Assembly (NCBI GenBank): GCA_028751875.1
Contig: CM054158.1
Span: 47,029,279 to 47,093,278, forward strand
DNA: 64,000 nucleotides
From: Rapana venosa
Taxonomy: Eukaryota > Mollusca > Gastropoda > Neogastropoda > Muricidae
Reading direction: 5' to 3'
Shown: piece after piece, positions 47,701-60,468 of the stretch
Layout: each line of letters opens with the position of its first letter
How positions within the stretch are numbered: the stretch's first letter is position 1
Position numbers and translations under genes: made by a program
The notes under the pieces: model-generated
The model's database searches: none
Told to the model about the DNA's origin: nothing
What the model saw: only the letters and a program-made list of their open reading frames with translations

Positions 47701-50700
47701 GGGTTACTCAGAATGTATGATATATTCTGTCTCGCTTATCCCACCTGGGAATCTTTGTGAGACTTCAGGTACTCACTGGGTGAGGATTTTGTTTTACATG
47801 TGTGGCAGTTTTGGGTAGCCTTGTTTCATATAGGCAGCTATACTTCAAGGATTTTTCTCTTTTAATAATAATAATAATGTATGGAATTTATATAGCGCTG
47901 AATCTTGTAAAGCAACAAAACAAAGCGCTCAGATGACTTTTTTTTTTTGGATATTGAGGGTAATGGAATAAGCTTTCATGTGCTTTTCTATATCCAGCCC
48001 CCGTGTGTATACGGTTTTGTAAATTTTGTCATCTGTTCCCACCGGCACACAATGGCCTACTCTTTTGAAAAGCGGAACAGGAATTAATGTGTGCGCAAGA
48101 TGTTCTGTTTTATTGGAGAACACAGGTTGATAGGCGAGAAGCTTGTCTATCATGAAGACAAAGCTCAACATAACATTTCGCAGTATGACAAAATTTGAAT
48201 GTCTGAAGATTGTGAATGTCGTGGCTCTTAGCTTACTGCTGGGTGGGTGAGTGGGGAGGGGTGGTGGGAGGAGTGGTGGTGGGGGGAGGGGGGCAGTTTA
48301 AGAGTGGAGAATGTTAAAATGCCTGTGTGTAGTTTGTAGGTAATGATTCTTGTTGGGAATTTGGAAACAAGACAGCAAAACTGGGTTTAACAATCTTGAA
48401 ATGTTTTCAGTTGATATTGATTGATAAATTACCTTTGGCCAGGTGGGTTTTAGAAAAAAAAATTTTTTTTTAATAAATTTATCGCAATGCTGGAATCGAA
48501 CCCAGAAACCTCACTGCCTGCTTGTTTGGCAGGTGATTGTCTTAACCACCCTGCCACCTTGTTTCTCGTGATTTGTTTTGATCTTGATCGGATCTGATTT
48601 TTCACCCACCTACGGCCAGGTAACATTTTCAATTTTGATGTCGATTCGCTTCTCTACCTGCGCCCAGGTGAGCAAGGCTGCTGGATTCAGTCGGTGGCCA
48701 GCCCCACCGTGCGTCAACAGGCGGCCACGCTCCTCTCGGCCGTGGCCTTGACCGTGACCTTGCCCCGCACGGATGGGCAGCCGGAGGTGGGGTCAGCGCG
48801 GTTGACCTTGACCTGATGCCGGCCTTCCACGTGTACACCACGGAGCTTCACCTGTCCAACCTGTCGCCGCTGGGCTCCCTGCGTGTGGCCTCACTGACTC
48901 GAGTCCTGGAGCACATGCAGGTAATGCTGAGCTTTTTGGGGCTGGTGTGTGTGGTGGTGTGTGAGGATTGTGACTGTCATGACTTTGAAAGAAAAAAAAC
49001 AAAAGTGCAGTGCCTGAATGACTCCTCAAAGGAGTTAGTCTTGTTTAGAAATATTAGATTTTTAAAAAATTAAAATACTTTTTTTCCCCTGTGTGGGGAT
49101 GCCAGGGAGACCTGTCAGTATAAACAGCATCCCCACCTTCTGGAAATTCTGTGCTAGGGACTCCCTCTTTTCTATCCCTCTCTTTTGTTTCTTGTCTTGT
49201 TTCTTTTCTTTCTGTCACCTCCTTCTTGTCCGTTTTCTGCCTTTTTAGTCCATTCTCCTGCCTTTTCTTTTTTTTTAACCCCCAGAAAGACTTAAATGAT
49301 GTCAGTTCTATCTCACGCTTAAGTTTTGGATGTCCTGGGCCCGACTTGTCAGGCGCTTAACGGCAGCGCAGTGCATTTTTTTGCTCATTAAAACAAAGAC
49401 AACAGTATTTGCTGTCTGAGCGTTTGACGACAACGACGACGAAGAAGAAGCTATCCATTCCACCCCATCCCAGCCCAGCTGGTGCTAACTATAGCAGGAG
49501 CTGACCACACTTGGACTTGGTAAAAGAAAGAGGAGTGCTGATTTTAGCATTGGACCCTGGACCTGAAGTATTTTTTTTTTTAATTATTTTTTTAATTCCT
49601 TTTTTTTACACTACTTATATGTCATGACAAGCCATTATTCATATTCATTAAACGTTAACTAGACATTAAAAAAATAGCGTTATTCAGCATTTCCTGCTGA
49701 CTTACAGGCATAACACAACAACATACATAAAACAATACATACATATTTTACTACATTATACACAATGCATTATAAGTACACAATCCATATGCCATGCCAT
49801 CTGAAGAATATTACACAGTTTTTCAATTGCCATTCCTCCCTCCCCCATTACAGGGTTGACTCGAGTTATGTTGGATTTGCGCGCTGTGACATACATACTG
49901 CAGTAAACAGAGCAGGAAGAAAGAAAGATAGAATTTTTGCCAGGAAATAATACCACAGTGGATCGGTGGTGAAGAGATAATGCACCTGCCTAGAAAGCAA
50001 AAAGTCCCGGTCCGAAGTGTGTGGTAGTTCGATCCCCATTTGGGCCAAAAACTTTTCCCCCATCTATTAGACCATGAGTGATTGGGTGCTAGTTTTCCAG
50101 ATGAGACAACAAACCAAGGTCCTGTGTGTTACACCTAATTATGTAGCACATGTAAAAGAACCCATGGCAACAGGGGAGTTGTCCCTGGCAAAATTCTGTA
50201 GGATAAAAGCCACTCTGATAGGGAAACAAATAAAGTTGCAGACAAGAAAAGAAAAAGGAAAAAAAAAAGGGTGGCGCTGCTCTTGTGGCAACACGCTCTA
50301 CCCAAAAAGAGCAGCCCGAATTTTACACATAGAGAAATCTGCCCTGACTTCAAAAAAGAGAAAAAAAAAAGGGTGGCGCTGCTATTGTGGCGACGCGATC
50401 TCTGCTGGGGAGAGCAGCCCGAATTTCACACACAGAGAAATCTGCCGTGACTTAAAGTAAAAATAAAAAGGTGGCGCTGCTCTTGTGGTGACGCGCTTTC
50501 GCCAAGAAAAGCAGCCCGAATTTCACACAGAGAGAAATCTTGTGGTGACTTAAAGGGGAAAAAAAGGGTGGCGCTGCTCTTGTGGCTACGCACTCTCCCC
50601 AAAGAGAGCAGCCTGAATTTCACACACAGAAATCTGCCGTTACTTAAAGTAACAAAAAAGGGTGGCGCTGCTCTTGTGGCAACACGCTCTCTCTCCCCAA

Positions 50701-53700
50701 GGAGAGCAGCCCGAATTTCACACACACACAGAGAAATCTGCCATCATCACTTTAAAAAGTGGTATACAAAAACACTTTTTGTTCGTTGTTGTTCACCATC
50801 TGCCAGGGACGGGATGCTTAAAGTAAAGGGTCGGAGCATCGCTTTGCTACCCCCTAGCAAGTTTAAGCAGCGTCGAGCGTGTTACCATTGATGGGTGACC
50901 GCTTACACGCCTTGGCTTCAGTACAGTTCCCCAGCTGTAAATGGGTACTGCCCTTTTTTAGGGTCAGGGAAGGTAAAGCAGCCAGGGAGAGGAGATGGGC
51001 GCCGCTGCCCTCAATATGCTGGCCCCTAGAGAAGTGAGGTCTCTGACGCCTCGCTCCCTTACGACCTTATAAGTTATGGGAGACTCCTTTACCTTTACCT
51101 ATCATCACCTAGAGAAGTGAGGTCTCTGACGCCTCGCTCCCCTACGACCTTATAGGTTATGGGACTCCTTTACCTCCTTTACCTATCATCACCTAGAGAA
51201 GTGAGGTCTCTGACGCCTCGCTCCCCTACGACCTTATAGGTTATGGGACTCCTTTACCTCCTTTACCTATCATCACCTAGAGAAGTGAGGTCTCTGACGC
51301 CTCGCTCCCCTTACGACCTTATAAGTTATGGGAGACTCCTTTACCTTTACCTATCATCACCTAGAGAAGTGAGGTCTCTGATGCCTCGCTCCCCTACGAC
51401 CTTATAGGTTATGGGACTCCTTTACCCTTTACCTATCACCACCTAGAGAAGTGAGGTCTCTGACGCCTCGCTCCCCTTACGACCTTATAGGTTATGGGAC
51501 TCCTTTACCTTTACCTATCATCACCTAGAGAAGTGAGGTCTCTGACGCCTCGCTCCCCTTACGACCTTATAGGTTATGGGACTCCTTTACCTTTACCTAT
51601 CATCACCTAGAGAAGTGAGGTCTCTGACGCCTCGCTCCCCTTACGACCTTATAGGTTATGGGACTCCTTTACCTTTACCTATCATCACCTAGAGAAGTGA
51701 GGTCTCTGACGCCTCGCTCCCCTTACGACCTTATAGGTTATGGGACTCCTTTACCTTTACCTATCATCACCTAGAGAAGTGAGGTCTCTGACGCCTCGCT
51801 CCCCTACGACCTTATAGGTTATGGGACTCCTTTACCTATCATCACCTAGAGAAGTGAGGTCTCTGACGCCTCGCTCCCCTACGACCTTATAGGTTATGGG
51901 ACTCCTTTACCTATCATCACCTAGAGAAGTGAGGGCTCTGACGCCTCGCTCCCCTTACGACCTTACAAGTTATGGGAGACTCCTTTACCTTTACCTGCCA
52001 GGTGACGTCTAGCGACCCGACGCTGGTGGAGGTGTTGTCCCCGGAGACAGACCCGCAGTCTGGGGGCCTGGTGGTGCTGTACCCAGTGCGTCTGCGCGAC
52101 TCGCTCAGCCTGTGGGAGAGGGAGCACCTGGACCTCCACCTGCAGCTGGCCAACCAGCGCACGGGACAGAAGCAGCGCGTCCCTGTCTCCATCAAGCTGC
52201 TTGGCCAGAAGCCCGACATGCCCAGTGAGTGCGAGGGTTGGGGGTTGGTGTGTTGGGGGAGGGTGGTGGTGTGTGTGTGTGTGGTGATGTGTGTGTGTTG
52301 GGGAGGGAGGGGGGTGGTGGTGGAGGGTTGTGTGTTGGTGATGTGTGTGTGTGTTGGGGAGGAGGGGGGGGGTGTTGGGGGTGGGTGGGTTGTGTGGTGT
52401 GTGTGGTGGTGGTGTGTGTTGGGGGAGGAGGAGTGGGGTGGTGGTGGGGTGGGTGTTTGGTTGTGTTGTTGTGTGTGTGGTGATGTGTGTGTGTGTGGTG
52501 ATGTGTGTGTGTGTGGGGAGGGGTGGGGTGTGGTTGTTTGTGTGTTGTTGTGATGTGTGTGGTGATGGGGGTGGGGGGGGGGGGGTGTTGGTGGTGGGTG
52601 GTTGTGTGGTGTGTGTGGTGATGTGTGTGTGTTGGGGGAGGAGGTGGGGGTGTGGTGGTGGGTGTGGTTGGTTGTTTGTGTTGTGTATTGTGTGTGTGTG
52701 TGGTGATTTGTGTGTGTGTTGGGGAGGAGGGGGGATGGTGGTGTGGGTGTGGTTGTTTGTGTTGTGTATGGTTTGTGGTGTACTGGGGGGAGGAGGGGGT
52801 GCGTGGTTGTGTGTGATTGTGTGTGTGTGGTGTGTGTGTGTTGGGGAGGAGGGGGGGTGGTGGTGGTGGTTGTTTGTGTTGTGTATTGTTTGTGTGTGTG
52901 TGTTGGGGGAGGAGAGGGGGTGGGGGTGGGTGGTTGGTTGTGTTGTGTATTGTTTGTGTTGTGGTGATGTGTGTGTTGGGGGAGATGTGGGGTGGGTGGT
53001 TGTTTTGTGTATTGTTTGGGTGTGATGTGTGTGTTGGGGGAGGAGGGGGGTGGTTGTTTGTGTTGTGCATTGTTTGTGTGTGGTGATGTGTGTGTTGGGG
53101 GAGGAGCAGGGGTGGTGGTGGTATGTGGTTGTTTTGTGTGTGTGTGTTGGGGAGGAGGGGGAAGGTGGTGGTATGTGGTTGTTTGTGTGTGATGTGTGTG
53201 TGTGTTGGGAGGAGGGGATGGTGGGGGTGGGTGGTTGTTTGTGTTGTGTATTGTTTGTGTGTGTGGTGTGATGTGTGTGTTGGGGAGGAGAGGGTGGTGG
53301 GGGTACGTGGTTGTTTGTGTGTGATGTTGTGTGTGTTGGGAGGGGGGATGGTGGGGGTGTGGTTGTTTGTGTTGTGTATTGTTTGTGTGTGTGTTGGGGG
53401 AGGAGGGGGGTAGGGGTGCGTGGTTGTTTGTGTTGTGTATTGTTTGTTTGTGTGGTGTTGTTTTTTTAAATTTTATTAATTTATTTTATTTTATTCTTTC
53501 ATATCAAGGATAATGGAATAAGCTCTTATGTGCTTTTTTACATCCAGTCCCCGTTTGTATGCGGTTTTGTCAATTTTGTCACCTGTTCCTACCGGCACAC
53601 ACACGAAAAGCAGAACATGATTTAACATGTGGGCAAGATGTTCTGCGTGCATTCGTACACGGGGCCTCAGTTTATAGTCTCATCCGAAGGACTTTTGGGG

Positions 53701-56700
53701 AGAGTGGAGTCTGCACTGATATTAACTCCAAGGGAAAATATCCCCTTGAACGGGAATGGAACCTGGGTCGTCTGATTGCGAGGGCAATGTTCTGACCACA
53801 TTGTGTGTGTGGTGATGTATGTGTGTGTTGGGGGAAGAGGGGGTGGTGTGGGTGTGTGGTTGTTTGTGTTGTGTATTGTTTGTGTGTGTGGTGTTGTTTT
53901 GTGTGTGGTGTTGTTTTGTGTGTGTGGTTATGTGTATGGAAGTGGGGTGGGGAGTGTGTTTGTGTGTGGGGGTGTTGTGTACGTGTGTGGGGTGTTGTTT
54001 GTATGTGTGTGTGTGGGGGGGTTGTCAGTGTGTGTGTGTTTGTCAAACTTTTATTTTCACATAGTACAGTGTGTGTTGTGTGTGTGTGCGCGCATGTGCG
54101 TTGTGTGTTCAAGGTGTTATTTGTGTGCTGAGGGTGTGTTCTGGATGTGTGTGTGCTTGCATGCATGCATTTGCTCATCAATATTTTGCTTTGTTTTGGG
54201 CTTTTTTTCTTTTGAGTGATAGAAAGACAAGTTGCTTGGTGGACAGTGTGTGCTGTGGAATTTAAATACATTCAGAAAAAGTGAAATGTAATAATTTCAG
54301 CAATCTCTATCCATTTCTCAAGTTGGCTAAATATATATTGTTTGTGCCACATTGAGTCTTCTCAGCGAGAGAGTGCCTGCAATGAAAAAATTAAATGATA
54401 ATGTATGTGCACTATTACCCACATTGTATGGTTTGCGATATGATTGTGCAATGTCTCTCCCTCAAAACCACCCTTCACCCCTTTTTACTGCTATGCTGGT
54501 TTGAACCTGAAATGTCTTGCCTTTCTAGACAGCATCTTACCACTAGACCACTGATCTCCACCGTAGGGAGTCTGGGAGGCCTGTCAGTATAAATGCCATC
54601 CCCCACCTTCAGGAAATTCTGTGCTAGGAATTCCCTCTTTTCTATCCTTCTCTTTGTCTCTTTTCCTTCCTGTCTCCTTGTCTATGTTCTGTCTTCTTGG
54701 TCCATTCTCCTGCCCTTTTTTTCCTCAGAAAGACTTGAAAAAGAACGATTCTCTCATATGCCGAAGTCAGATGCGCTGGGCCTGAATTTGCTAGGCCCTG
54801 AAGGGCAGTGCCAGGCATTTTCGCTCATATGTGACGACGCTTCACCACGAAATGAGTCGCTTGGCACCTCGCCCACTTTTCCGCTAGAAGCCATTTTAGG
54901 CAGGTGGGGGTTAGGTTGTTGATTTTGAGATTTTGACTGATTATAAAAATATAGCCGTTCATCTACCTTGTACTGAAGTGTCAAGGTGAAATGTTGTTTC
55001 TTTTTGCTTTAAAAAACGTGTTTAAAAATACCCAAGCCCTCATTGTGACCACCTGTTACGATGCTAAACTTGTCAGTTTCTCATTTTGTCACTTCCTGCA
55101 GTCTATCATTTCAATTTGTAATAACTTTTCACAGAATTATCCGATTCTCAATCTGTTTCTTGCATTGGATAGCCCTTTTATTGCAGATTAACAACATGTC
55201 AGTAACTAAAAATTGAGCTGTGGCGCAATGCGACTCATTATGTGATGGAGCGTCACATATGACAGACAACAGTTGCTGACCGTCTTATATTAATTACTAT
55301 TTAGTAAAACTGAAGAACCTCCACAAATAGTTGCTGTCTTGGTATTCGATGATGACGGATGCAGCAGTGATGTTGAAGATGCAGTGGACGGGATAGCCTA
55401 GTGGTCAGAACATTGCGTTCACAATCTGACAACCTGGGTTCGATTCCTGTTCAAGGGGATATTTTCCCCTGGAGTTAACCATCAGTACAGACTCCGCTCT
55501 CCCCAAAAGTCCTTCGGATGAGACTATAAACCGAGGCCCCGTGTGTCAACTCACACAGAACATCTTGCGCACACGTTAAATCCTGTTCCGCTTTTCGTTA
55601 AAGAGTAGGCCATTGTGTGCTGGTGGGAACAGATGACAGAATGTGACAAAACCGCATAATAATAATAATAAATGGAACTTATATAGCGCTATATCTTGCA
55701 AAGACAAATCAAAGCGCATACACACGAGGACTGGATGTAAAAAAAAAAAGCACATAAATGCTTATTCCATGATCCTCGATATAAAAGAATAAAATATAAA
55801 ATAAAGAAATGTGAAGTGTGTGACGGTACAGGACAGGGGCTGTACCGGCAGGACGTGGGCTGGGGTTACCTGCTGCGCTCCACGCTGCACAACTACCAGT
55901 CCTGGTTCGTCCTCCTCCTCATCATCCTCGCCACCGGGGCCGCCGTCCTCATCGGTGAGGCACACGTTGTTGGGTGGTGGTGGTGGTGGTTATGTGCTTG
56001 TGTTGTAGAAATGTGTGGTGGTTGTAGTTATGTGTTTGGTGTGTAGAAATGTGTGGTGGTTGTAGTTATGTGCTCGTGTTGTAGAAATGTGTGGTGTTGT
56101 GTTTATGTGCTCGTGTTGTAGAAATGTGTGGTGGTTGTGTTATGTGTTTGTGTTGTAGAAATGTTGGGAGGTGGTGGTGGTGGGGGGTGTGTTATGTGTT
56201 GTGTTGTAGAAATGTTGGGTGGTGGTGGTGGTGGTTGTGTTTATGTGTTGTGTTGTAGAATGTTGGGTGGTGTGGTGGTGGTTGTGTTTATGTGCTCGTG
56301 TTGTAGAAATGTTGGGGTGGTGGTGGTGGTGGTTTGTATTGTGTTGTGTTGTAGAAATTGGGGGTGGTGGTTGTAGTTATGTGCTCGTGTTGTAGAAATT
56401 TTGGTGGTGGTTGTAGTTATGTGCTCGTGTTGTAGAAATGTTGGGTGGTGGTGGTTGTAGTTATGTGCTCGTGTTGTAGAAATGTTGGGTGGTGGTGGGT
56501 GGTTGTAGTTATGTGCTGTGTTGTAGAAATGTTGGGTGGTGGTGGTGGTGGTTGTAGTTATGTGCTTGTGTTGTAGAAATGTTGGGTGGTGGGGTTGTAG
56601 TTATGTGCTCGTGTTGTAGAAATGTTGGGTGGTGGTGGTGGTTGTAGTTATGTGCTCGTGTTGTAGAAAATGTTGGGTGGTGGTGGTGGTTGTAGTTATG

Positions 56701-59700
56701 TGCTCGTGTTGTAGAAATGTTGGGAGGTGGTGGTGGTTGTAGTTATGTGCTCGTGTTGTAGATATGTTGGGTGGTGGTGGTGGTGGTGGTTGTAGTTATG
56801 TGCTTGTGTTGTAGAAATATTGGGAGGTGGTGGTGGTTGTAGTTATGTGCTCGTGTTGTAGAAATGTTGGGTGGTGGTGGTGGTTGTAGTTATGTGCTCG
56901 TGTTGTAGAAATGTTGGGGTGGTGGTGGTGGTAGTGGTTGTATTTATGTGCTCGTGTTGTAGAAATGTTGGGAGGTGGTGGTGGTGGTTGTAGTTATGTG
57001 CTTGTGTTGTAGAAATGTGTGGTGGTTGTAGTTATGTGCTCGTGTTGTAGAAATGTGTGGTGGTTGTAGTTATGTTGCTCGTGTTGTAGAAATGTTGGGA
57101 GGTGGTGGTGGTGGTTGTAGTTATGTGCTTGTGTTGTAGAAATGTGTGGTGGTTGTAGTTATGTGCTCGTGTTGTAGAAATGTGTGGTGGTTGTAGTTAT
57201 GTGCTCGTGTTGTAGAAATGTGTGGTGGTTTGTAGTTATGTGCTCGTGTTGTAGAAATGTTGGGAGGTGGTTGTAGTTATGTGCTCGTGTTGTAGAAATG
57301 TTGGGTGGGGGTTTGTTGTAGTTATGTGCTCATGTTGTAGAAATGTTGGGGGTGGTGGGGGGGGTTGGGGGATGGTGTGGTGGTTGTGGTTATGTGCTCG
57401 TGTTGTAGAAATGGTGGGGGGTGGTGGTGGTGGTTGTAGTTATGTGCTCGGGGTTTGTAGATTGTTGGGTGGTGGTGGATGGTGGTTGTAGTTATGTGCT
57501 CGTGTTGTAGAAATGTTGGGTGGTGGTGGTGTGTTGTAGTTATGTGCTCGTGTTGTAGATGTGTTGGGTGGTGGTGATGGTGGGTTGTAGTTATGTGTCG
57601 TGTTGTAGAAATGTTTGGGTGGTGGTGGTTGGTGGTTGTAGTTATGTGCTCGTGTTGTAGAAATGTTGGGTGTGGTGGTGGTGGTTGTAGTTATGTGCTC
57701 GTGTTGTAGAAATGTTGGGTGGTGGTGGTGGTGGTTGTAGTTATGTGCTCGTGTTGTAGAAATGTTGGGTGGTGGTGGTGGTGGTTGTAGTTATGTGCTC
57801 GTGTTGTAGAAATGTTGGGTGGTGGTGGTGGGGGTTGTAGTTATGTGCTTATGTTGTAGAAATGTTGGGTGGTGGTGGTGGTTGTAGTTATGTGCTCGTG
57901 TTGTAGAAATGTGTGGTGTGTTGTAGTTATGTGCTCGTGTTGTAGAAATTTGTGGAGGTGGTTGTAGTTATGTGCTCGTGTTGTAGAAATGTTGGGAGGT
58001 TGGTTGTAGTTATGTGCTCGTTGTAGAAATGTTGGGTGGTGGTGGTGGTGGGTTGTAGTTATGTGCTCGTGTTGTAGAAATGGTGGGTGGTGGTGGTGGT
58101 GGTTGTAGTTATGTGCTCGTGTTGTAGATGTGTTGGGTGGTGGTGATGGTGGTTGTAGTTATGTGCTCGTGTTGTAGAAATGTTGGGTGGTGGTGGTGGT
58201 GGTTGTAGTTATGTGCTCGTGTTGTAGATGTGTTGGGTGGTGGTGATGGTGGTTGTAGTTATGTGCTCGTGTTGTAGAAATGTTGGGTGGTGGTGGTGGT
58301 GGTTGTAGTTATGTGCTCGTGTTGTAGAAATGTTGGGTGGTGGTGGTGGTGGTTGTAGTTATGTGCTCGTGTTGTAGAAATGTTGGGTGGTGGTGGTGGT
58401 GGTTGTAGTTATGTGCTCGTGTTGTAGAAATGTTGGGTGGTGGTGGTGGTGGTTGTAGTTATGTGCTCGTGTTGTAGAAATGTTGGGTGGTGGTGGTGGG
58501 GGTTGTAGTTATGTGCTTGTGTTGTAGAAATGTTGGGTGGTGGTGGTGGTTGTAGTTATGTGCTCGTGTTGTAGAAATGTTGGGTGGTGGTGGTGGTTGT
58601 AGTTATGTGCTCGTGTTGTAGAAATGTTGGGTGGTGGTGGTGGTGGTTGTAGTTATGTGCTCGTGTTGTAGAAATGTTGGGTGGTGGTGGTGGTTGTAGT
58701 TATGTGCTCATGTTGTAGAAATGTTGGGTGGTGGTGGTGGTGGTTGTAGTTATGTGCTCGTGTTGTAGAAATGTTGGGTGGTGGTGGTGGTGGTTGTAGT
58801 TATGTGCTCGTGTTGTAGAAATGTTGGGTGGTGGTGGTGGTTGTAGTTATGTGCTCGTGTTGTAGAAATGTTGGGTGGTGTGGTGGGGTTGTAGTTATGT
58901 GCTCGTGTTGTAGAAATGTTGGGAGGTGGTGATGGTGGTTGTAGTTATGTGCTCGTGTTGTAGAAATGTTCCGTGGTGGTGGTGGGGGTTGTAGTTATGT
59001 CCTCATCGCTGAGGCGTGTGTTGTAAAAATGTTGGACTGTTGTTGGGCTTGTATTTGTTCTGTCCCAATGGAGATTTCTGATTTAGGGACTGAAATTTGG
59101 GGATCTGTAGGTTCCTTTTGTTTGTTATGAAATTTAAAAAAACAACCAAACAGGCACCTGGGGGTGGGAGGTTGGTAGCCTAGTGGTTAGAGTGTTGAGC
59201 TCATGTTGATGGTGCAAGTTCGAGCCTCTACTGTGATGGCTAGTCGAGGGGATTTTTTTGCCCCCCTGGAGTTAACCTCAGTATCAACACCGCTTCTCTG
59301 AAAGTCTTTGAAGAATGAGACTGTAAACTGAGGTCCCGTGTATGTCTTCTTCTTCTTCTTCTTCTTTTTCTTCTTCTTCTTCTTCTTCTTCTTCTTCTTC
59401 TTCTTCCTCCTTTTTTGTCATGTTTCTCCCAGGGAAGGTTTGACATTGATGAGCCTTCTCCATCTCTCTCTGTTTTGAGCTTCCTCCTTATTTATGCCCC
59501 TTTCTCTAAGATCATCTGCAACACAGGCAGCCCAGGTTTTGCTGCGGTCCCATGTATGAACATGCTCAAAACATCTTGCACACGTGTTTAAACCTGTTCA
59601 GCCTTTTGGAAGAGTAGGCCATTGTGTGCTGGTAGAAATGGATGCATTGTTTGTACAAAAATTTAAAAAATCAAACACTGGTGTTGTGTTTTGTTATCAT

Positions 59701-60437
59701 CCCTGAAGTCGAAATACCTTTCATGATAAGACAAATGGTTGCATACACAAAAAGTCACCATTGATGAATCTGAAGCTCTACCTGAGGGGGAGAAAAAAAA
59801 AGAAAAGGAATCATACTGTAGAGGATGCAAAATGTCTCAAAATTTTCTGGAAGATGCGTGTGTCTTCGGTTGAAATGTCTATCCACTAAAACGTGATTTT
59901 TTAGACAAGGGATTAGTATATGTATACATCATGTGTGTGTGTTGTTGTGCACTTGAAACTTGTGTGTTATTTCATGCATGTAGGAGTTCTTTGCGTGAAG
60001 GAAGTTTTGATTTTTAAAGAAAAAGTAAAGGTAAAGGGGTCCCATAACCTATGTGGTTGTAGGGGAGCGAGGCGTCAGAGACCTCAACTTTTCAAGCGGC
60101 GCCCATTTCCTCTCCCTCGCTGCTTTACCTTCCCTGACCCTAAAGAGGCAGGTACCCATTTACAGCTGGGGGACTGTACTGAAGCCAATGTGTGCAAACG
60201 GGTCACTCACCCAAGTGGTAACCACACTCAATGCTGCTTAACCTTAGCTGGGGGAAAGCGAGTGCTCTGACCTCTGAGTTATCCCATCCCCAAAAGTATG
60301 TGGATCGGTGGTCTAGAGGTAACACACCTGTCTAGAAAGCGAAAAGTCTGGGTCAGAAGTGGGCGATGGTTCAAATCCCGTTTGGACCCGAAAATGTTTC
60401 CCCATCCACTAGACCTTGAGTGGTGGTCTGGGTGCTA

Positions 60438-60468
<31 letters not shown>

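Noticed and set aside
52192..54271. Cys/Val/Gly-rich and His/Thr/Pro-rich frames
   Set aside because: Translations of the G/T minisatellite on both strands.
55955..59010. Regularly spaced repeat resembling a CRISPR array
   Set aside because: Spacing varies only by GGT number, there are no unique spacers, and this is a eukaryotic intron.
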